Assembly: GCA_934343805.1 (NCBI GenBank)
Contig: CAKRIN010000005.1
Span: forward strand, 1 to 64,000
Source of the DNA: an uncultured Lachnospira sp.
GTDB lineage: Bacteria > Bacillota > Clostridia > Lachnospirales > Lachnospiraceae
Length of the DNA: 64,000 nt
Direction of reading: 5' to 3'
Below, in pieces: positions 52,490-61,739 of the stretch (position 1 is its first letter; each line of letters opens with the position of its first letter). The position numbers were made by a program, and so were the translations under genes. Below the pieces are notes generated by a model. The model did not search any database, was not told the DNA's origin, and was given only the letters and a program-made list of their open reading frames with translations.

Positions 52490-53170
52490 TTAATCATTAA
52501 AATACTCAGGAAACATTTTCCTGATTGCATCTATATTTTCAGAATATCTGCTCATATGTCTCTGTGATATATGGGCAGCTTTTTCTTTGTCTTTTTTTTC
52601 GATTGCTGATACAAGTTCTTCATGGTCTTTCAGGATTCTTCCCGTTTCTTTGCAACGGAAACTTAATATTGTAGTTCGGTCAAAATGCGGAGCCATGCTT
52701 TCAACAAGGTTGTACCATACATTTTTGCCACACATTTTATACAGGCTGCCATGAAATTCTTTATCCAGTCTGAATATTTTTTCTTCGTCACCACGTTTAA
52801 TATACATTTCCCATAAAGCTACATTTTCATATAAGGAATCGAGCTGGCTTTTTGTCAGCTTGCCACATGCTTCAACTGCAAGCTGTGCCTCAAGTACGCA
52901 GCGCAGGTCGCGGAGCTGTTCCACGATATCTGAATTAACATATGATACAAATGCTCCAATCTTAGGCTTTATCTCTATAAGCTTTGACTGGGCAAGCTCT
53001 AATTCTGCCTCACGAAGAGGATTATTGCTGACATTCATAAGTGAGCAGAGTTCAGATGCTTCAAGCTTCTGGCCAGGCAGCAGATTGGTGTGGACAATGT
53101 TGTCAATAAGCTGGCGTAAAACATAATCTTTTGCAGCTTCACCATCTTTTTTTTCTGTGATATTTAACAT
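52490..53170 (-). CDS. GntR family regulator (FadR/FCD subfamily)
   Basis: 226 residues from ATG 53170 (GGGGG RBS). N-terminal winged helix (LLPGQKLEASELCSLMNVSNNPLREAELEL) at about 28-65 and an FCD ligand domain with the usual metal-binding Asp and His (DKEFHGSLY near 140, DHEELVSAI near 190, SQRHM near 212). FCD regulators often sense uronates or other carboxylates. It is divergent from the GPH symporter with paired operators between them. Together with the pectate lyase 3 kb away this suggests control of uronate or oligogalacturonide uptake. Confidence 0.9.
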   Translation of the reverse strand: MLNITEKKDGEAAKDYVLRQLIDNIVHTNLLPGQKLEASELCSLMNVSNNPLREAELELAQSKLIEIKPKIGAFVSYVNSDIVEQLRDLRCVLEAQLAVEACGKLTKSQLDSLYENVALWEMYIKRGDEEKIFRLDKEFHGSLYKMCGKNVWYNLVESMAPHFDRTTILSFRCKETGRILKDHEELVSAIEKKDKEKAAHISQRHMSRYSENIDAIRKMFPEYFND

Positions 53171-53185
53171 AATTACCCCCAAAAT

Positions 53186-53274
53186 GTTAATGATATATAT
53201 TTTATAACATATTTTTATCAAATTGTCTATTTTTTAACACTTGACATTTTATTAACAGATATATATTATATAGC
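53186..53274. promoter_or_regulatory. Operator-like direct repeats, GntR/GPH region
   Basis: GATATATATTTTATAAC near 53192 and GATATATATTATATAGC near 53258, each preceded by a GTTAA/ATTAA piece. The second overlaps the -10 of the symporter promoter. Confidence 0.5.
53241..53269 (+). promoter_or_regulatory. Promoter of the GPH symporter gene
   Basis: TTGACA, 17 bp, TATTAT, about 53 bp before the start codon. Confidence 0.75.
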
Positions 53275-53322
53275 ACGAAATATATAACATACAGAGTAAT
53301 ATAAAAGATACGGAGGTTAATG

Positions 53323-54825
53323 ATGAGTGATACAGAAACAAAGAACAAAAAGATAACTCTCATTCACAAGCTGGCATATGGAAGCGGTAATATGCTGGGA
53401 AGCGGAGCTTTGGCGATAAGCGGGGCATGGCTTTTATATTTTTACACGACATTTTGTAATATGTCGGTAGTTAAGGCTACACTTATATTTTCAATTGCAA
53501 CATATCTTGATGTAATTCTTAATCCTTTGATGGGATTTATTACAGACAGCTTTTACAGAACTAAGCTGGGAAGAAAGTTCGGACGAAGAAGATTTTTTAT
53601 CCTTACAGGTATTCCCCTTATGCTTCTTTATCCAATGCTCTGGGTAAAGAATATGAATTTCTTCTATTACCTTACAACTTATATTCTTTTTGAATTTGTG
53701 TATACAAGCATTATGATTCCTTATGATACACTTGCTGTTGAGATGACTTCTGATTTTAATCAGAGAACTTATCTTACCGGATTTAAAGCAATGTTTGGAA
53801 AGCTGGCTAACTTCTTAGGTGCAGCTATACCGGGTTTCTTCATCGGAATGCTTGGCAAGGATTCACCTTTGCCATTCTTTTATACAGGTGTTACATACTG
53901 CGTAATTATGATTATTTCACTTACATTCCTTTACTTTAATTCATGGGAAAGACCTTATGAAGATGTAGCGGAGGAGAATATTCCTAATTTCTTTGAGGGA
54001 ATTAAGAAGCTTTTCGTTGATATTGCATCAACATTAAGAATTAAAACTTTCAGACAGCATCTTGGAATGTATCTGTTTGGATTCGGTGCGGAATGGCTTT
54101 TTACAGCGTGCTTTACTTATTATATAGTATTCTGTCTGAATCAGCCTTCAACGCTTGTTTCAGAGCTTAACAGCTTAAGCAGTATTTTACAGCTTATATC
54201 AACGGCTGTATTTATTGGAATTGTAGCAAAGAAGGGGTTTGCAAAGCCATTTATAGCAGCTCTTTCTGTTGTAATCGGAGCAATTCTGTGCTTCTTTGGA
54301 ATATTTGTATTCCATATAGCTCATATTACAATTCTAGTATTTGGTGTAATGGTTATATTCGGTCTTGGAACAGGTGGCGTTTATTATATTCCTTGGACAG
54401 CGTATACATTTATGGCGGACGTTGATGAGGTAGTAACTAACAGAAGAAGAGAGGGCGTATATGCTGGAGCAATGACAATGGCTGGAAAGCTTATGAGGGC
54501 AAGTGTTGTCTTTATCTTAGGTCAGGTTCTTGCTGCATTTGGCTTTGTATCAGGTGCATCAACACAGCCACAGAGTGCAGTTAATGCGATAGCAGGTGTA
54601 CTTCTTATTGGAGTAGGTGGATTAGCAGTAATCGGTATTATCTTTTCTTGCAGAATGAAGCTTAACCATAAGACACATAAGATCGTTATTGATGAGCTTG
54701 ACAGAATTCATGCAGGCGGCAGAAAAGAGGATGTTTCTGAGGAAACAAGAAATGTAATTGAGAAATTAACAGGTATTTCTTATGAAAAATGTTTTGGAAA
54801 CAATAATATTGGTTATAAGGAATAA
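53323..54825 (+). CDS. MFS transporter, GPH (glycoside-pentoside-hexuronide) family
   Basis: 500 residues, twelve transmembrane helices, related to MelB and hexuronide cation symporters. Typical GPH features are the opening HKLAYGSGNMLGSGALAIS, the RTKLGRKFGRRRFFILTG loop and PYDTLAVEMTSDFNQRT. ATG 53323 has GGAGG with a 6-bp gap; the ATG three bases earlier is too close. Divergent GntR regulator and operator repeats suggest induction by the substrate. Given the pectate lyase close by, galacturonate or a galacturonide is a fair guess, but beta-glucosides or xylosides are also carried by this family. Confidence 0.92.
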   Translation: MSDTETKNKKITLIHKLAYGSGNMLGSGALAISGAWLLYFYTTFCNMSVVKATLIFSIATYLDVILNPLMGFITDSFYRTKLGRKFGRRRFFILTGIPLMLLYPMLWVKNMNFFYYLTTYILFEFVYTSIMIPYDTLAVEMTSDFNQRTYLTGFKAMFGKLANFLGAAIPGFFIGMLGKDSPLPFFYTGVTYCVIMIISLTFLYFNSWERPYEDVAEENIPNFFEGIKKLFVDIASTLRIKTFRQHLGMYLFGFGAEWLFTACFTYYIVFCLNQPSTLVSELNSLSSILQLISTAVFIGIVAKKGFAKPFIAALSVVIGAILCFFGIFVFHIAHITILVFGVMVIFGLGTGGVYYIPWTAYTFMADVDEVVTNRRREGVYAGAMTMAGKLMRASVVFILGQVLAAFGFVSGASTQPQSAVNAIAGVLLIGVGGLAVIGIIFSCRMKLNHKTHKIVIDELDRIHAGGRKEDVSEETRNVIEKLTGISYEKCFGNNNIGYKE

Positions 54826-55146
54826 TATGCTATAACAGACAGCTATCTGAGCCGTAATGGCAAGGATAGCTGTTTTTAATTATATTATAATTATTCTATT
54901 GACATATAAAACTATATGTGATATTAATATATTAAAAGAATTTATCTGATTCTTTTGTCTAAAGTGATTTTTGTGATTACTTATCAGGCTGGATGTTCAT
55001 TTTATGAATAGTCTACAGCAATAACCCTATTACTTAATAGAATAAAGCAGGCTTGTATTCATTATCTATAGATGTTAATATAATGTTAATTAGACACAAT
55101 ATTAGTATACATGTGCAAGGATATCAGCCTGGTAAGGAGGATATCT
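54826..55146 (+). other. Gap with terminator, promoter and long leader
   Basis: A terminator sits at 54839-54877. A strong promoter TTGACA-17-TATTAA (54899-54927) would give a leader of about 215 nt before the Rpn gene. I see no clear riboswitch fold in it, and no ORF. Confidence 0.5.
54839..54877 (+). terminator. Terminator of the GPH symporter gene
   Basis: ACAGCTATC (54839-54847) with GATAGCTGT (54865-54873), then five T. Confidence 0.85.
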
Positions 55147-56175
55147 ATGGCAGAGAAAAAAGACAATGTAGCATCCAGATTTAAGGATAATGTATTCTGT
55201 ATGTTATACAGGGATAAGAGAAATCTTTTAGAACTGTACAATGCACTTAATAATTCAGCTTACACCAATGTGGATGATCTGCAGGTAACGACATTAAATG
55301 GTGGATCATATATGAAGTATAAGAATGATGCATCTTTTTTACTATGCATGAGTCTGTATATGTTTGAACAGCAGTCGAGCAAGAATCCTAATATGCCATT
55401 AAGGTTTTTACATTATGTGTCAGATGTGTTTAAGGAATTGTTTAGTAATGATATGCTTCATAGACGAAGCCTGATAAAGATTCCTGTTCCACATTTTGTG
55501 ACGTTTTATAATGGTTTGGAAAAATGGATCGATGAAGAAGACGAAATTAAGCTGTCAGATATGTATGAAATTCCAACAGACAATCCAGAGCTTGAACTTA
55601 GAGTGCGTGTTATCAACATTAACAGGGATGCAGAACTACTGGGAAAATGTAAAACGCTCCGAGATTATATGACATTTGTCAAGAAGGTGCGCTATAAAAT
55701 GGGCATTCAGGGCGAAGATGTGAGATTTGCAGTAACAGAGGCAATGGACGAATGCATAGAGGAGGATATACTTGCCGATTTCTTTGGGAAGCACAGGGAG
55801 GAGGTCGTCGAAGTGAGTATATATGATTATGATGAGGAGAAAGTAAGAAAGACATTATTTGAAGAGGCAAAAGAATTAGCAAAAGAAGAACTCAGAGAAA
55901 AAGTAGAGGAGGAAGTAAGAGAAAAGGTAGAAGAAGAAGTAAGAGAAAAGGTAGAAGAAGAAGTAAGAGAAAAAGTAGAAATAGAAGTGAAGACGGAAGT
56001 TTATTTGGAACAGATTATAAAGAAAGTTAAGAAATCACAATCGCTTACAGAAATTGCATCTCAGTTGGAGGAAGCAGCAGCAGATATTAAACCATTATAT
56101 GATGCTGTTGTTGCGGCTGCACCAGAATATAATCTTGGTAAGATTAAGGAGAATCTGAAAGGAAGCACAGAATAG
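55147..56175 (+). CDS. Rpn family recombination-promoting nuclease/PD-(D/E)XK protein
   Basis: 342 residues from ATG 55147 (AAGGAGG RBS). N-terminal PD-(D/E)XK-like nuclease region, residues 1-215, with YKNDASFLL near 65 and FEQQSSKNPNMPLRFLHY near 80, the family's Asp and Glu-x-Gln catalytic pattern. Rpn proteins (formerly transposase_31) are endonucleases linked to recombination and to phage defence. Residues 250-281 are four tandem 8-residue units REKVEEEV, encoded by four 24-bp DNA repeats at 55894-55989, forming a charged helix. The C-terminal 60 residues are helical. Monocistronic. Confidence 0.88.
   Translation: MAEKKDNVASRFKDNVFCMLYRDKRNLLELYNALNNSAYTNVDDLQVTTLNGGSYMKYKNDASFLLCMSLYMFEQQSSKNPNMPLRFLHYVSDVFKELFSNDMLHRRSLIKIPVPHFVTFYNGLEKWIDEEDEIKLSDMYEIPTDNPELELRVRVININRDAELLGKCKTLRDYMTFVKKVRYKMGIQGEDVRFAVTEAMDECIEEDILADFFGKHREEVVEVSIYDYDEEKVRKTLFEEAKELAKEELREKVEEEVREKVEEEVREKVEEEVREKVEIEVKTEVYLEQIIKKVKKSQSLTEIASQLEEAAADIKPLYDAVVAAAPEYNLGKIKENLKGSTE
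55894..55989 (+). repeat. Four tandem 24-bp coding repeats in the Rpn gene
   Basis: Units start AGAGAAAARGTAGA; units 2 and 3 are identical and units 1 and 4 differ by a few bases. The array may vary in copy number without shifting the frame. Confidence 0.9.
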
Positions 56176-56187
56176 TAAAGATAAAGA

Positions 56188-56226
56188 ACGGACAATGACA
56201 AGCTGTGGCCATTGTCCGTATTTTTA
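56188..56226. terminator. Bidirectional terminator between Rpn and Eis-like genes
   Basis: ACGGACAATG (56188-56197) with CATTGTCCGT (56210-56219), followed by a T-rich tail. Confidence 0.85.
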
Positions 56227-56237
56227 ATTTACTAATA

Positions 56238-57452
56238 TCAGATATAATCTGACACATAAGGAATTCTATGAAAGAGAATATCATCGAGATGTTCAATTGC
56301 TTCATCAGTTGCCTGGATTTTGTCCATTATATGCAGCTTTTCAGCCGTTTTATATCCAAGCATCAGTGTAGTTAATGTGCCGATTGACATAGATGCTTCA
56401 TAATCTGGTTCATTGTCGGTTTCAGTACATTTACCATTGTCAAAAAGGAAAGTAAAATAGCCATTATTCCATGCGAGAAGGTCATCTTCTATATAGAGCC
56501 GGATGCATACAGATGGCTCGTCCGGGTCGCAGGCATATTTGGCAAAAAATTGTCTGATATCAATTATTCTGCCCATAGTGTAAGGTCGGATTGTTTCTTT
56601 AATATCACTGTCATCAAGTTCAAATGCAATAGGTTCACTGTAGTAATTGTTTCCACGGACTTCATCAATCATTGAATCATGTGCATGAATGAATTCCCAT
56701 AAACCAAGCTGTGCTTCGCGGTTAAGATATATCATTTCTTTTACGTGCATAATATCAGAACTTATCATGTAAACCATATAGCCATAAGGAATATCATCCT
56801 TGGAATAATATATTGCGACAGAGGTATCGTCTTCATCCCAACGCCAGTATTCTTCCCATGCCAGGTTATTTCTAAAAAGACAGCCATGTGTTTTTTCTGC
56901 AAATTTAGTATGAAGTTCTTTGAACTCTATATCATCCCATGATACTCGTCTGACATAACCGGGTTCATTAAGTTTTCTTGGAATCTGTGTATCTTTGACA
57001 GTGTAAGTCATTTTATTAGAGATAATTTCCCATCCAAGACCACGATAAAGAGGAATGGAATATGGATATAACAGTGCAAATGATTTATGCGCATCTCTCA
57101 TTCTTATAAGACTCTGGATCATAAGCCTTTTCATAATGCCATGACCTGTATATTCAGGATATGTACAAACACTTGTTACAAATCCCACACTATATTTTAC
57201 ACCATATATGTTCATATCAAGAGGGTAAACTGCAAATTGTGCTATAAGATCATCACCATTAAAACATCCAAGAACATCAGCCCTTTGAAGAACTGGAAAT
57301 TTAGACTGGGTAATTTCATCATCTTTCCATCCGGTTTCAGCAAGCTCCTGCTCAGTTACCTGAAAAGCATATCTCAAAAGTGCATTGTATTCTTCCGCAT
57401 CTTCTATAGTAAGTGGACGCAGAGTATAGTTATTTTCGTCATTTCTGCTCAT
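56238..57452 (-). CDS. Eis-like GNAT N-acetyltransferase
   Basis: 404 residues from ATG 57452 (AAAGGAA 10 bp upstream); the longer ORF has no RBS. N-terminal GNAT domain with the acetyl-CoA loop VTSVCTYPEYTGHGIMKRLM near residue 80 (R/Q-x-x-G-x-G/A variant) and FALLYPYSIPLYRGLGWEI, a middle GNAT-like domain, and a C-terminal SCP2-like domain (MSIGTLTTLMLGYKTAEKLHIM). This three-part layout is that of Eis proteins, which acetylate amines, including aminoglycosides and lysine side chains. The C-terminal carboxylate normally completes the active site. Own transcript, divergent from the amino acid permease. Confidence 0.88.
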   Translation of the reverse strand: MSRNDENNYTLRPLTIEDAEEYNALLRYAFQVTEQELAETGWKDDEITQSKFPVLQRADVLGCFNGDDLIAQFAVYPLDMNIYGVKYSVGFVTSVCTYPEYTGHGIMKRLMIQSLIRMRDAHKSFALLYPYSIPLYRGLGWEIISNKMTYTVKDTQIPRKLNEPGYVRRVSWDDIEFKELHTKFAEKTHGCLFRNNLAWEEYWRWDEDDTSVAIYYSKDDIPYGYMVYMISSDIMHVKEMIYLNREAQLGLWEFIHAHDSMIDEVRGNNYYSEPIAFELDDSDIKETIRPYTMGRIIDIRQFFAKYACDPDEPSVCIRLYIEDDLLAWNNGYFTFLFDNGKCTETDNEPDYEASMSIGTLTTLMLGYKTAEKLHIMDKIQATDEAIEHLDDILFHRIPYVSDYI

Positions 57453-57734
57453 TGCGTTTATTCCTTTTCTGTGTGCATTTTCGTACATAATATAGCACTG
57501 AGGACAGATATGGTCAAATACAGATTTATTGTTGCAATGTTGCATAATATTACATAATGTTATGTAATGGTGTTGGCTGAATTGACATGCAAAAGACACC
57601 ATATATAATATAAGCATACATAAAGAAGCAAATCATGGAATCAGTAGGTAAGAGCAATCCGGATCAACAAGAGAAACAAGATAAGTAAGAGGGAAAAGCA
57701 GGTAAACCAGCAGAATAAGGAGGCAAGATAAAAT

Positions 57735-58889
57735 ATGGCGATAAAATCAGAAGCAAAGCTTACGACATTTGAGGCAATAAGCATGATTGTGGGAAACAGT
57801 ATAGGAACAGGAATAATAGCAGTTCCATATCTTGCAACAAAAAACAGTATGATAGATGTTATATGGATGGTAGGAGCAGCTTATATTATAAATGTTATTC
57901 TTCACCTTATTATTGCAGAACTTTCGTATAACAATGGCGGCGTACAGCTTGTAAAAAGCTTTGAGGGGGAACTGTTTCATGGAGTTATGAAAAAAGTGTT
58001 CAGTTGGATTGTCTTTGCCGTGTATGGTCTTGCAATTATGATAGGTGTAAGTGGCAATATCAATGGAGGCGCACAGATATTTGTGAACTGGTTTGGAATT
58101 CCTGTGTGGGTGGCACAGCTTATATATTATGTAATTGCTGGAATTGTAGTATTTATGGGAATGAAAGCAGTAGGAGTTGCACAGAAATATGCAGTGATTC
58201 TTCTTATGGGAATAGTAGCAGTTATGACAGTTGGAACATTCATGCATCCGGTTAATACGTTCTACACAGCTCCTTTCCACTGGAATAACCTGCTTGCTCT
58301 GTATAGTATGGTTGTATTTGCGACATCGGCTAATCAGGCAGTTATTCAGGTTGTTAAAGGACTTGACGGCAATCCGGGTAAGATAAGAAAATCAATATTC
58401 ATAGGATTTGGTCTGTCATCAGCATTCGTTCTTGTTGTTACGATGACAGTCCTGCTTGGAACAAAAGGAAATATAGATAAGGAGCTTGCATATATGCAGC
58501 TTGGGGAGAGCATTGGAAAATGGGCAGTTATTCTGGCAGGTATCTTTTCGCTTTTTGCATTGCTTACAACATTCTGGAGCAATACACTTGCATTAAGAGA
58601 TGTTGTGCATGAGCAGATTGGGATTGGAAACAGAATAAGCTGGATTATAGCAACTGTTCCGTGTATATTATTTGCAATATTCGGAGTAAGCAGTTTTATT
58701 ATACTTACAAGAATCATGAGCGGAGTCGTCGTGCTTGTTAGTATTATGCTGGTGCTTACATATGGTAAATCAAGACGAAAGGCCGGAATCAGTCCTATAT
58801 GCGGAGTGATAGGAACATTGCCATTTCAGATTCTTATGGTGATTTCTACAATAGTATCAGCTATCGGAGCATTAATACCACTTAGCTAA
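57735..58889 (+). CDS. Amino acid permease, AAAP/APC type
   Basis: 384 residues with about eleven transmembrane helices. The first helix EAISMIVGNSIGTGIIAVPYL has the unwound GxGI pattern of APC-fold transporters, and the overall layout matches the aromatic amino acid permease group (HAAAP/Trp_Tyr_perm). It probably imports or exports an amino acid with protons or sodium. AAGGAGG at 57718, ATG 57735. The metallophosphoesterase gene starts 44 bp later, so co-transcription is possible. Confidence 0.85.
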   Translation: MAIKSEAKLTTFEAISMIVGNSIGTGIIAVPYLATKNSMIDVIWMVGAAYIINVILHLIIAELSYNNGGVQLVKSFEGELFHGVMKKVFSWIVFAVYGLAIMIGVSGNINGGAQIFVNWFGIPVWVAQLIYYVIAGIVVFMGMKAVGVAQKYAVILLMGIVAVMTVGTFMHPVNTFYTAPFHWNNLLALYSMVVFATSANQAVIQVVKGLDGNPGKIRKSIFIGFGLSSAFVLVVTMTVLLGTKGNIDKELAYMQLGESIGKWAVILAGIFSLFALLTTFWSNTLALRDVVHEQIGIGNRISWIIATVPCILFAIFGVSSFIILTRIMSGVVVLVSIMLVLTYGKSRRKAGISPICGVIGTLPFQILMVISTIVSAIGALIPLS

Positions 58890-58933
58890 ATATATATCGC
58901 AGGTGACAATGCCCGGAAAAGAGGAGTGTTAAT

Positions 58934-59974
58934 ATGTATAATTCAAGGAATTTAAAGCAGACAAATGAAGATACGTTTACATATATAATTGATAAAAACC
59001 GGGATTTTAAAATATTGCAGCTTACAGATCTTCATCTTGGTTTCGGGCTGTTTTCAAAAAGAAAAGATAAGCTTGCGTTGGAAGCTGTAAGAAAGATTAT
59101 AGCAAAATCAGAGCCGGATATGATTGTTCTTACAGGAGATTCAATATTTCCATTTCTACCAAAGGCGGGAACACTTAATAACAGAAAACAGGCATATAAG
59201 CTGATGGAGTTCATGGATAGCTTTGCCATTCCATATACTCTTGTATTTGGAAATCACGATTGTGAAATGGGTTCGACATGTAATAAAGGAGAGCTTGCAC
59301 AGATTTATAAGACTGGGGAATACTGTATATTTACAGAAGGTAAGAAAAATCTTACAGGAACGGGTAATTTTTTAATAAATCTTACGGATATAGATGGAAA
59401 TGTTTTATTACCGATGGTTATGCTTGATTCTAACATGTATGGAGAAGGTGGATGGTTTTATAGCGGATTTGACAGGATACATGATGATCAGGTGGACTGG
59501 TGTATGAAAAAGCTTGATGATTTGAAAAAAAATAATCCTGAAATTAAGGCGATGGCATTCTTTCATATGCCGCCAGCAGAATTTAAGGAAGCATACCGGA
59601 AGATGAAGCTGGGGGATAAGAGTGTAATATATCAGCATGGAAGTATAGCTGAGAAAAATGAACATTTTGGAATATCCAAATTTCATGGAACATTTTTTGA
59701 AAGAGCAGTAGAGAATGGAATCATCAAGTGGATGTTTTGCGGACATGACCATCTTAATACGTTATCTCTTATATATAAGGGAATACAGATGACATATGGT
59801 ATGTCTATAGATTATCTTGGATATAAGCATATTGATAAAAGTTATATCCAACGCGGGGGAACATTGATTACAAGAAAGACAGACGGAGAGGTCATTATAA
59901 AAATGGTTCCTCTCGGGGCTGTAGTTTCTACCAGGGTCAGTGGTGTGAAAGAAGGAAAGAATAATGCAGAATAA
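58934..59974 (+). CDS. Calcineurin-like metallophosphoesterase
   Basis: 346 residues with the full set of dimetal motifs: LTDLHLGFG near residue 33, LTGDSIF near 68, FGNHDCE near 105, FHMPP near 212 and CGHDHLN near 263. No signal peptide, so it is cytoplasmic. The fold resembles the purple-acid-phosphatase/YkuE-type phosphohydrolases; the substrate is not clear and may be a phosphodiester. GAGGAG RBS, ATG 58934. It overlaps no gene and converges on the minus-strand phospholipase-like gene. Confidence 0.9.
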   Translation: MYNSRNLKQTNEDTFTYIIDKNRDFKILQLTDLHLGFGLFSKRKDKLALEAVRKIIAKSEPDMIVLTGDSIFPFLPKAGTLNNRKQAYKLMEFMDSFAIPYTLVFGNHDCEMGSTCNKGELAQIYKTGEYCIFTEGKKNLTGTGNFLINLTDIDGNVLLPMVMLDSNMYGEGGWFYSGFDRIHDDQVDWCMKKLDDLKKNNPEIKAMAFFHMPPAEFKEAYRKMKLGDKSVIYQHGSIAEKNEHFGISKFHGTFFERAVENGIIKWMFCGHDHLNTLSLIYKGIQMTYGMSIDYLGYKHIDKSYIQRGGTLITRKTDGEVIIKMVPLGAVVSTRVSGVKEGKNNAE

Positions 59975-60013
59975 TAATTGCAACGACCCTGGTGTTGATA
60001 TCAATAATCATGG

Positions 60014-60610
60014 TTATAGCTTATCATATAATAAAGCGGAAGGTTGTTCGTGGAAATCAATAATGATATCCTTTCCGCTATTGATCATAAACAGTTTAAT
60101 GTAGTTGGTAACAAACGCATAGCCTACAGAAGTAATGTAGCTGTAGTCATTATCAAAGCCCTGTTCGCCAGATGCATACTGTTTATGATTAGTTATAAGA
60201 TAATCTAACATTCTGTCGGCTGAAACACCGCGGTCATTATTAGATATTAATGGCCGTTTGATATCAGTCCTGTTCTCTCTTATATAATTCATGAACTTAA
60301 TCTCATATATTACATGCTCAGACATTGGCTCCGGATACCATGAGTTATGTGGAAATGTAAAATAATCTTCTATGTAATGGAGCGCATATCCAAGGGAGAG
60401 AAAAGATAAACAACTCATCCGTCCATGCTTTTCGAGGCGGCGAAGTCTTCGGGCAGTCTTACTATATGAAGAATCCCATGTATGCCCTTTGATATATGTA
60501 TGAAGAAGTATATCAGGCATAATGCTTCCCAGTCTTAAAGCAAGGTCGTGTCTTTTCTTAAGCTTAGGTGTAAGTTTCTTGGTTACGGTTACATGTCCGT
60601 ATTTGTTCAT
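60014..60610 (-). CDS. Zinc-dependent phospholipase C family protein
   Basis: 198 residues from ATG 60610 (AAAGGAATT RBS). Family signature positions: GHVTVTKKLTPKL with an early His, SIMPDILLHTYIKGHTWD, and LGYALHYIEDYFTFPHNSWY with the His-x3-Asp zinc ligands near residue 95. No signal peptide, unlike secreted alpha-toxin. These proteins are common in Clostridia; role unknown, perhaps on intracellular lipids or lecithin-like esters. A second family member is divergent 258 bp away, which suggests a duplicated pair. Confidence 0.87.
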   Translation of the reverse strand: MNKYGHVTVTKKLTPKLKKRHDLALRLGSIMPDILLHTYIKGHTWDSSYSKTARRLRRLEKHGRMSCLSFLSLGYALHYIEDYFTFPHNSWYPEPMSEHVIYEIKFMNYIRENRTDIKRPLISNNDRGVSADRMLDYLITNHKQYASGEQGFDNDYSYITSVGYAFVTNYIKLFMINSGKDIIIDFHEQPSALLYDKL

Positions 60611-60867
60611 TAGAATTCCTTTCAAATGAAATGTATTCATATCATGAATACATTTAGTCCTTAAGTACTATATGAAGTTAACACTTTTCATAATAGTTGT
60701 CTACCATATTATTGAAAATAATACATGAAAATTATGTAAAATTGGTTTGATATTCAAGCAAATAAAAATCTTACAAATAATTTACAATCAGCAGATAACA
60801 CATTTTACAAGGCATATATATCATAGTTCCAATGTAGAGATACTATTAAAACAGAGGAGTGATATAT

Positions 60868-61737
60868 ATGCCATCAACTTATGCACACTACAGATTAGGA
60901 CAGGAGGTACTTGATAATATATCAGGAGGAATTAAGAGTACTATTCTTGATCATAAAGAATTATATGATATAGGCCTTCATGGACCAGACATACTTTTTT
61001 ATTATAAACCATTGTTCTCCTGCGAAGTTAACAAGCAGGGATATGACATGCATGCAAGAAGTGGAAAGACGTTTTTTAAAAATGCTGCAGATATATTAAA
61101 AAATCTGGATGGAAAATCAAAGGAGGCTGCACTTGCATATATATATGGTTTCTGCTGTCACTTTGCATTGGATGTAAGCTGTCACAGATACATAGATGAG
61201 AAAATTGAGGCAGACGGAGTAAGTCATACAGAGATAGAGGTTGAATTTGACAGAAGCCTTATGGAAAAAGATGGATACAATCCTGTTACGCATATATTAA
61301 CAGGACATATTCATACAACATATGAAAATGCTGAAATTATATGCAGGTTTTATGATGGACTGTCACCAGAACAGGTTAAGAAGGCAATGGAGAGTATGAT
61401 TTCATATAACAGACTGTTAATAGCACCTTCAAAGATAAAAAGAATGTTCATATATGGATTGCTGGGGATTACTGGTAATTATAAAGAAATGCATGGACTA
61501 ATTGTGAATTACAAACCTAATCCAATATGTGAAGATAGCACAAAGAAACTGTGCAATCTGTACGATGGAGCAGTAAAGCTGGCTGAAATACTTATAAATG
61601 AGTTCAGAGACAGCGCATTGGGAAATACAGAGTTTAATAAAATATATGATTATACATTTGGATCAAAGCTTTATGACGACAGTGACAGTAAAGGCAACTC
61701 ACAGGATATTATTGTTGAAGGAAGAGAGGCAGTATAA
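60868..61737 (+). CDS. Zinc-dependent phospholipase C family protein (second copy)
   Basis: 289 residues from ATG 60868 (GAGGAG RBS). PSTYAHYRLGQEVLDNI with an early His, LHGPDILFYYKPL with the Asp ligand, DMHARSG, and YGFCCHFALDVSCHRYIDEK with the His/Asp zinc site near residue 105; SHTEIEVEFDRSL follows. No signal peptide. Longer than the divergent neighbour by about 90 residues at the C-terminus. The MFS gene begins 2 bp after its stop, so the two are translationally coupled. Substrate unknown. Confidence 0.87.
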   Translation: MPSTYAHYRLGQEVLDNISGGIKSTILDHKELYDIGLHGPDILFYYKPLFSCEVNKQGYDMHARSGKTFFKNAADILKNLDGKSKEAALAYIYGFCCHFALDVSCHRYIDEKIEADGVSHTEIEVEFDRSLMEKDGYNPVTHILTGHIHTTYENAEIICRFYDGLSPEQVKKAMESMISYNRLLIAPSKIKRMFIYGLLGITGNYKEMHGLIVNYKPNPICEDSTKKLCNLYDGAVKLAEILINEFRDSALGNTEFNKIYDYTFGSKLYDDSDSKGNSQDIIVEGREAV

Positions 61738-61739
61738 TT

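Noticed and set aside
55894-55989. CRISPR-like tandem repeat
   Set aside because: No spacers; it is a coding repeat in the Rpn gene.
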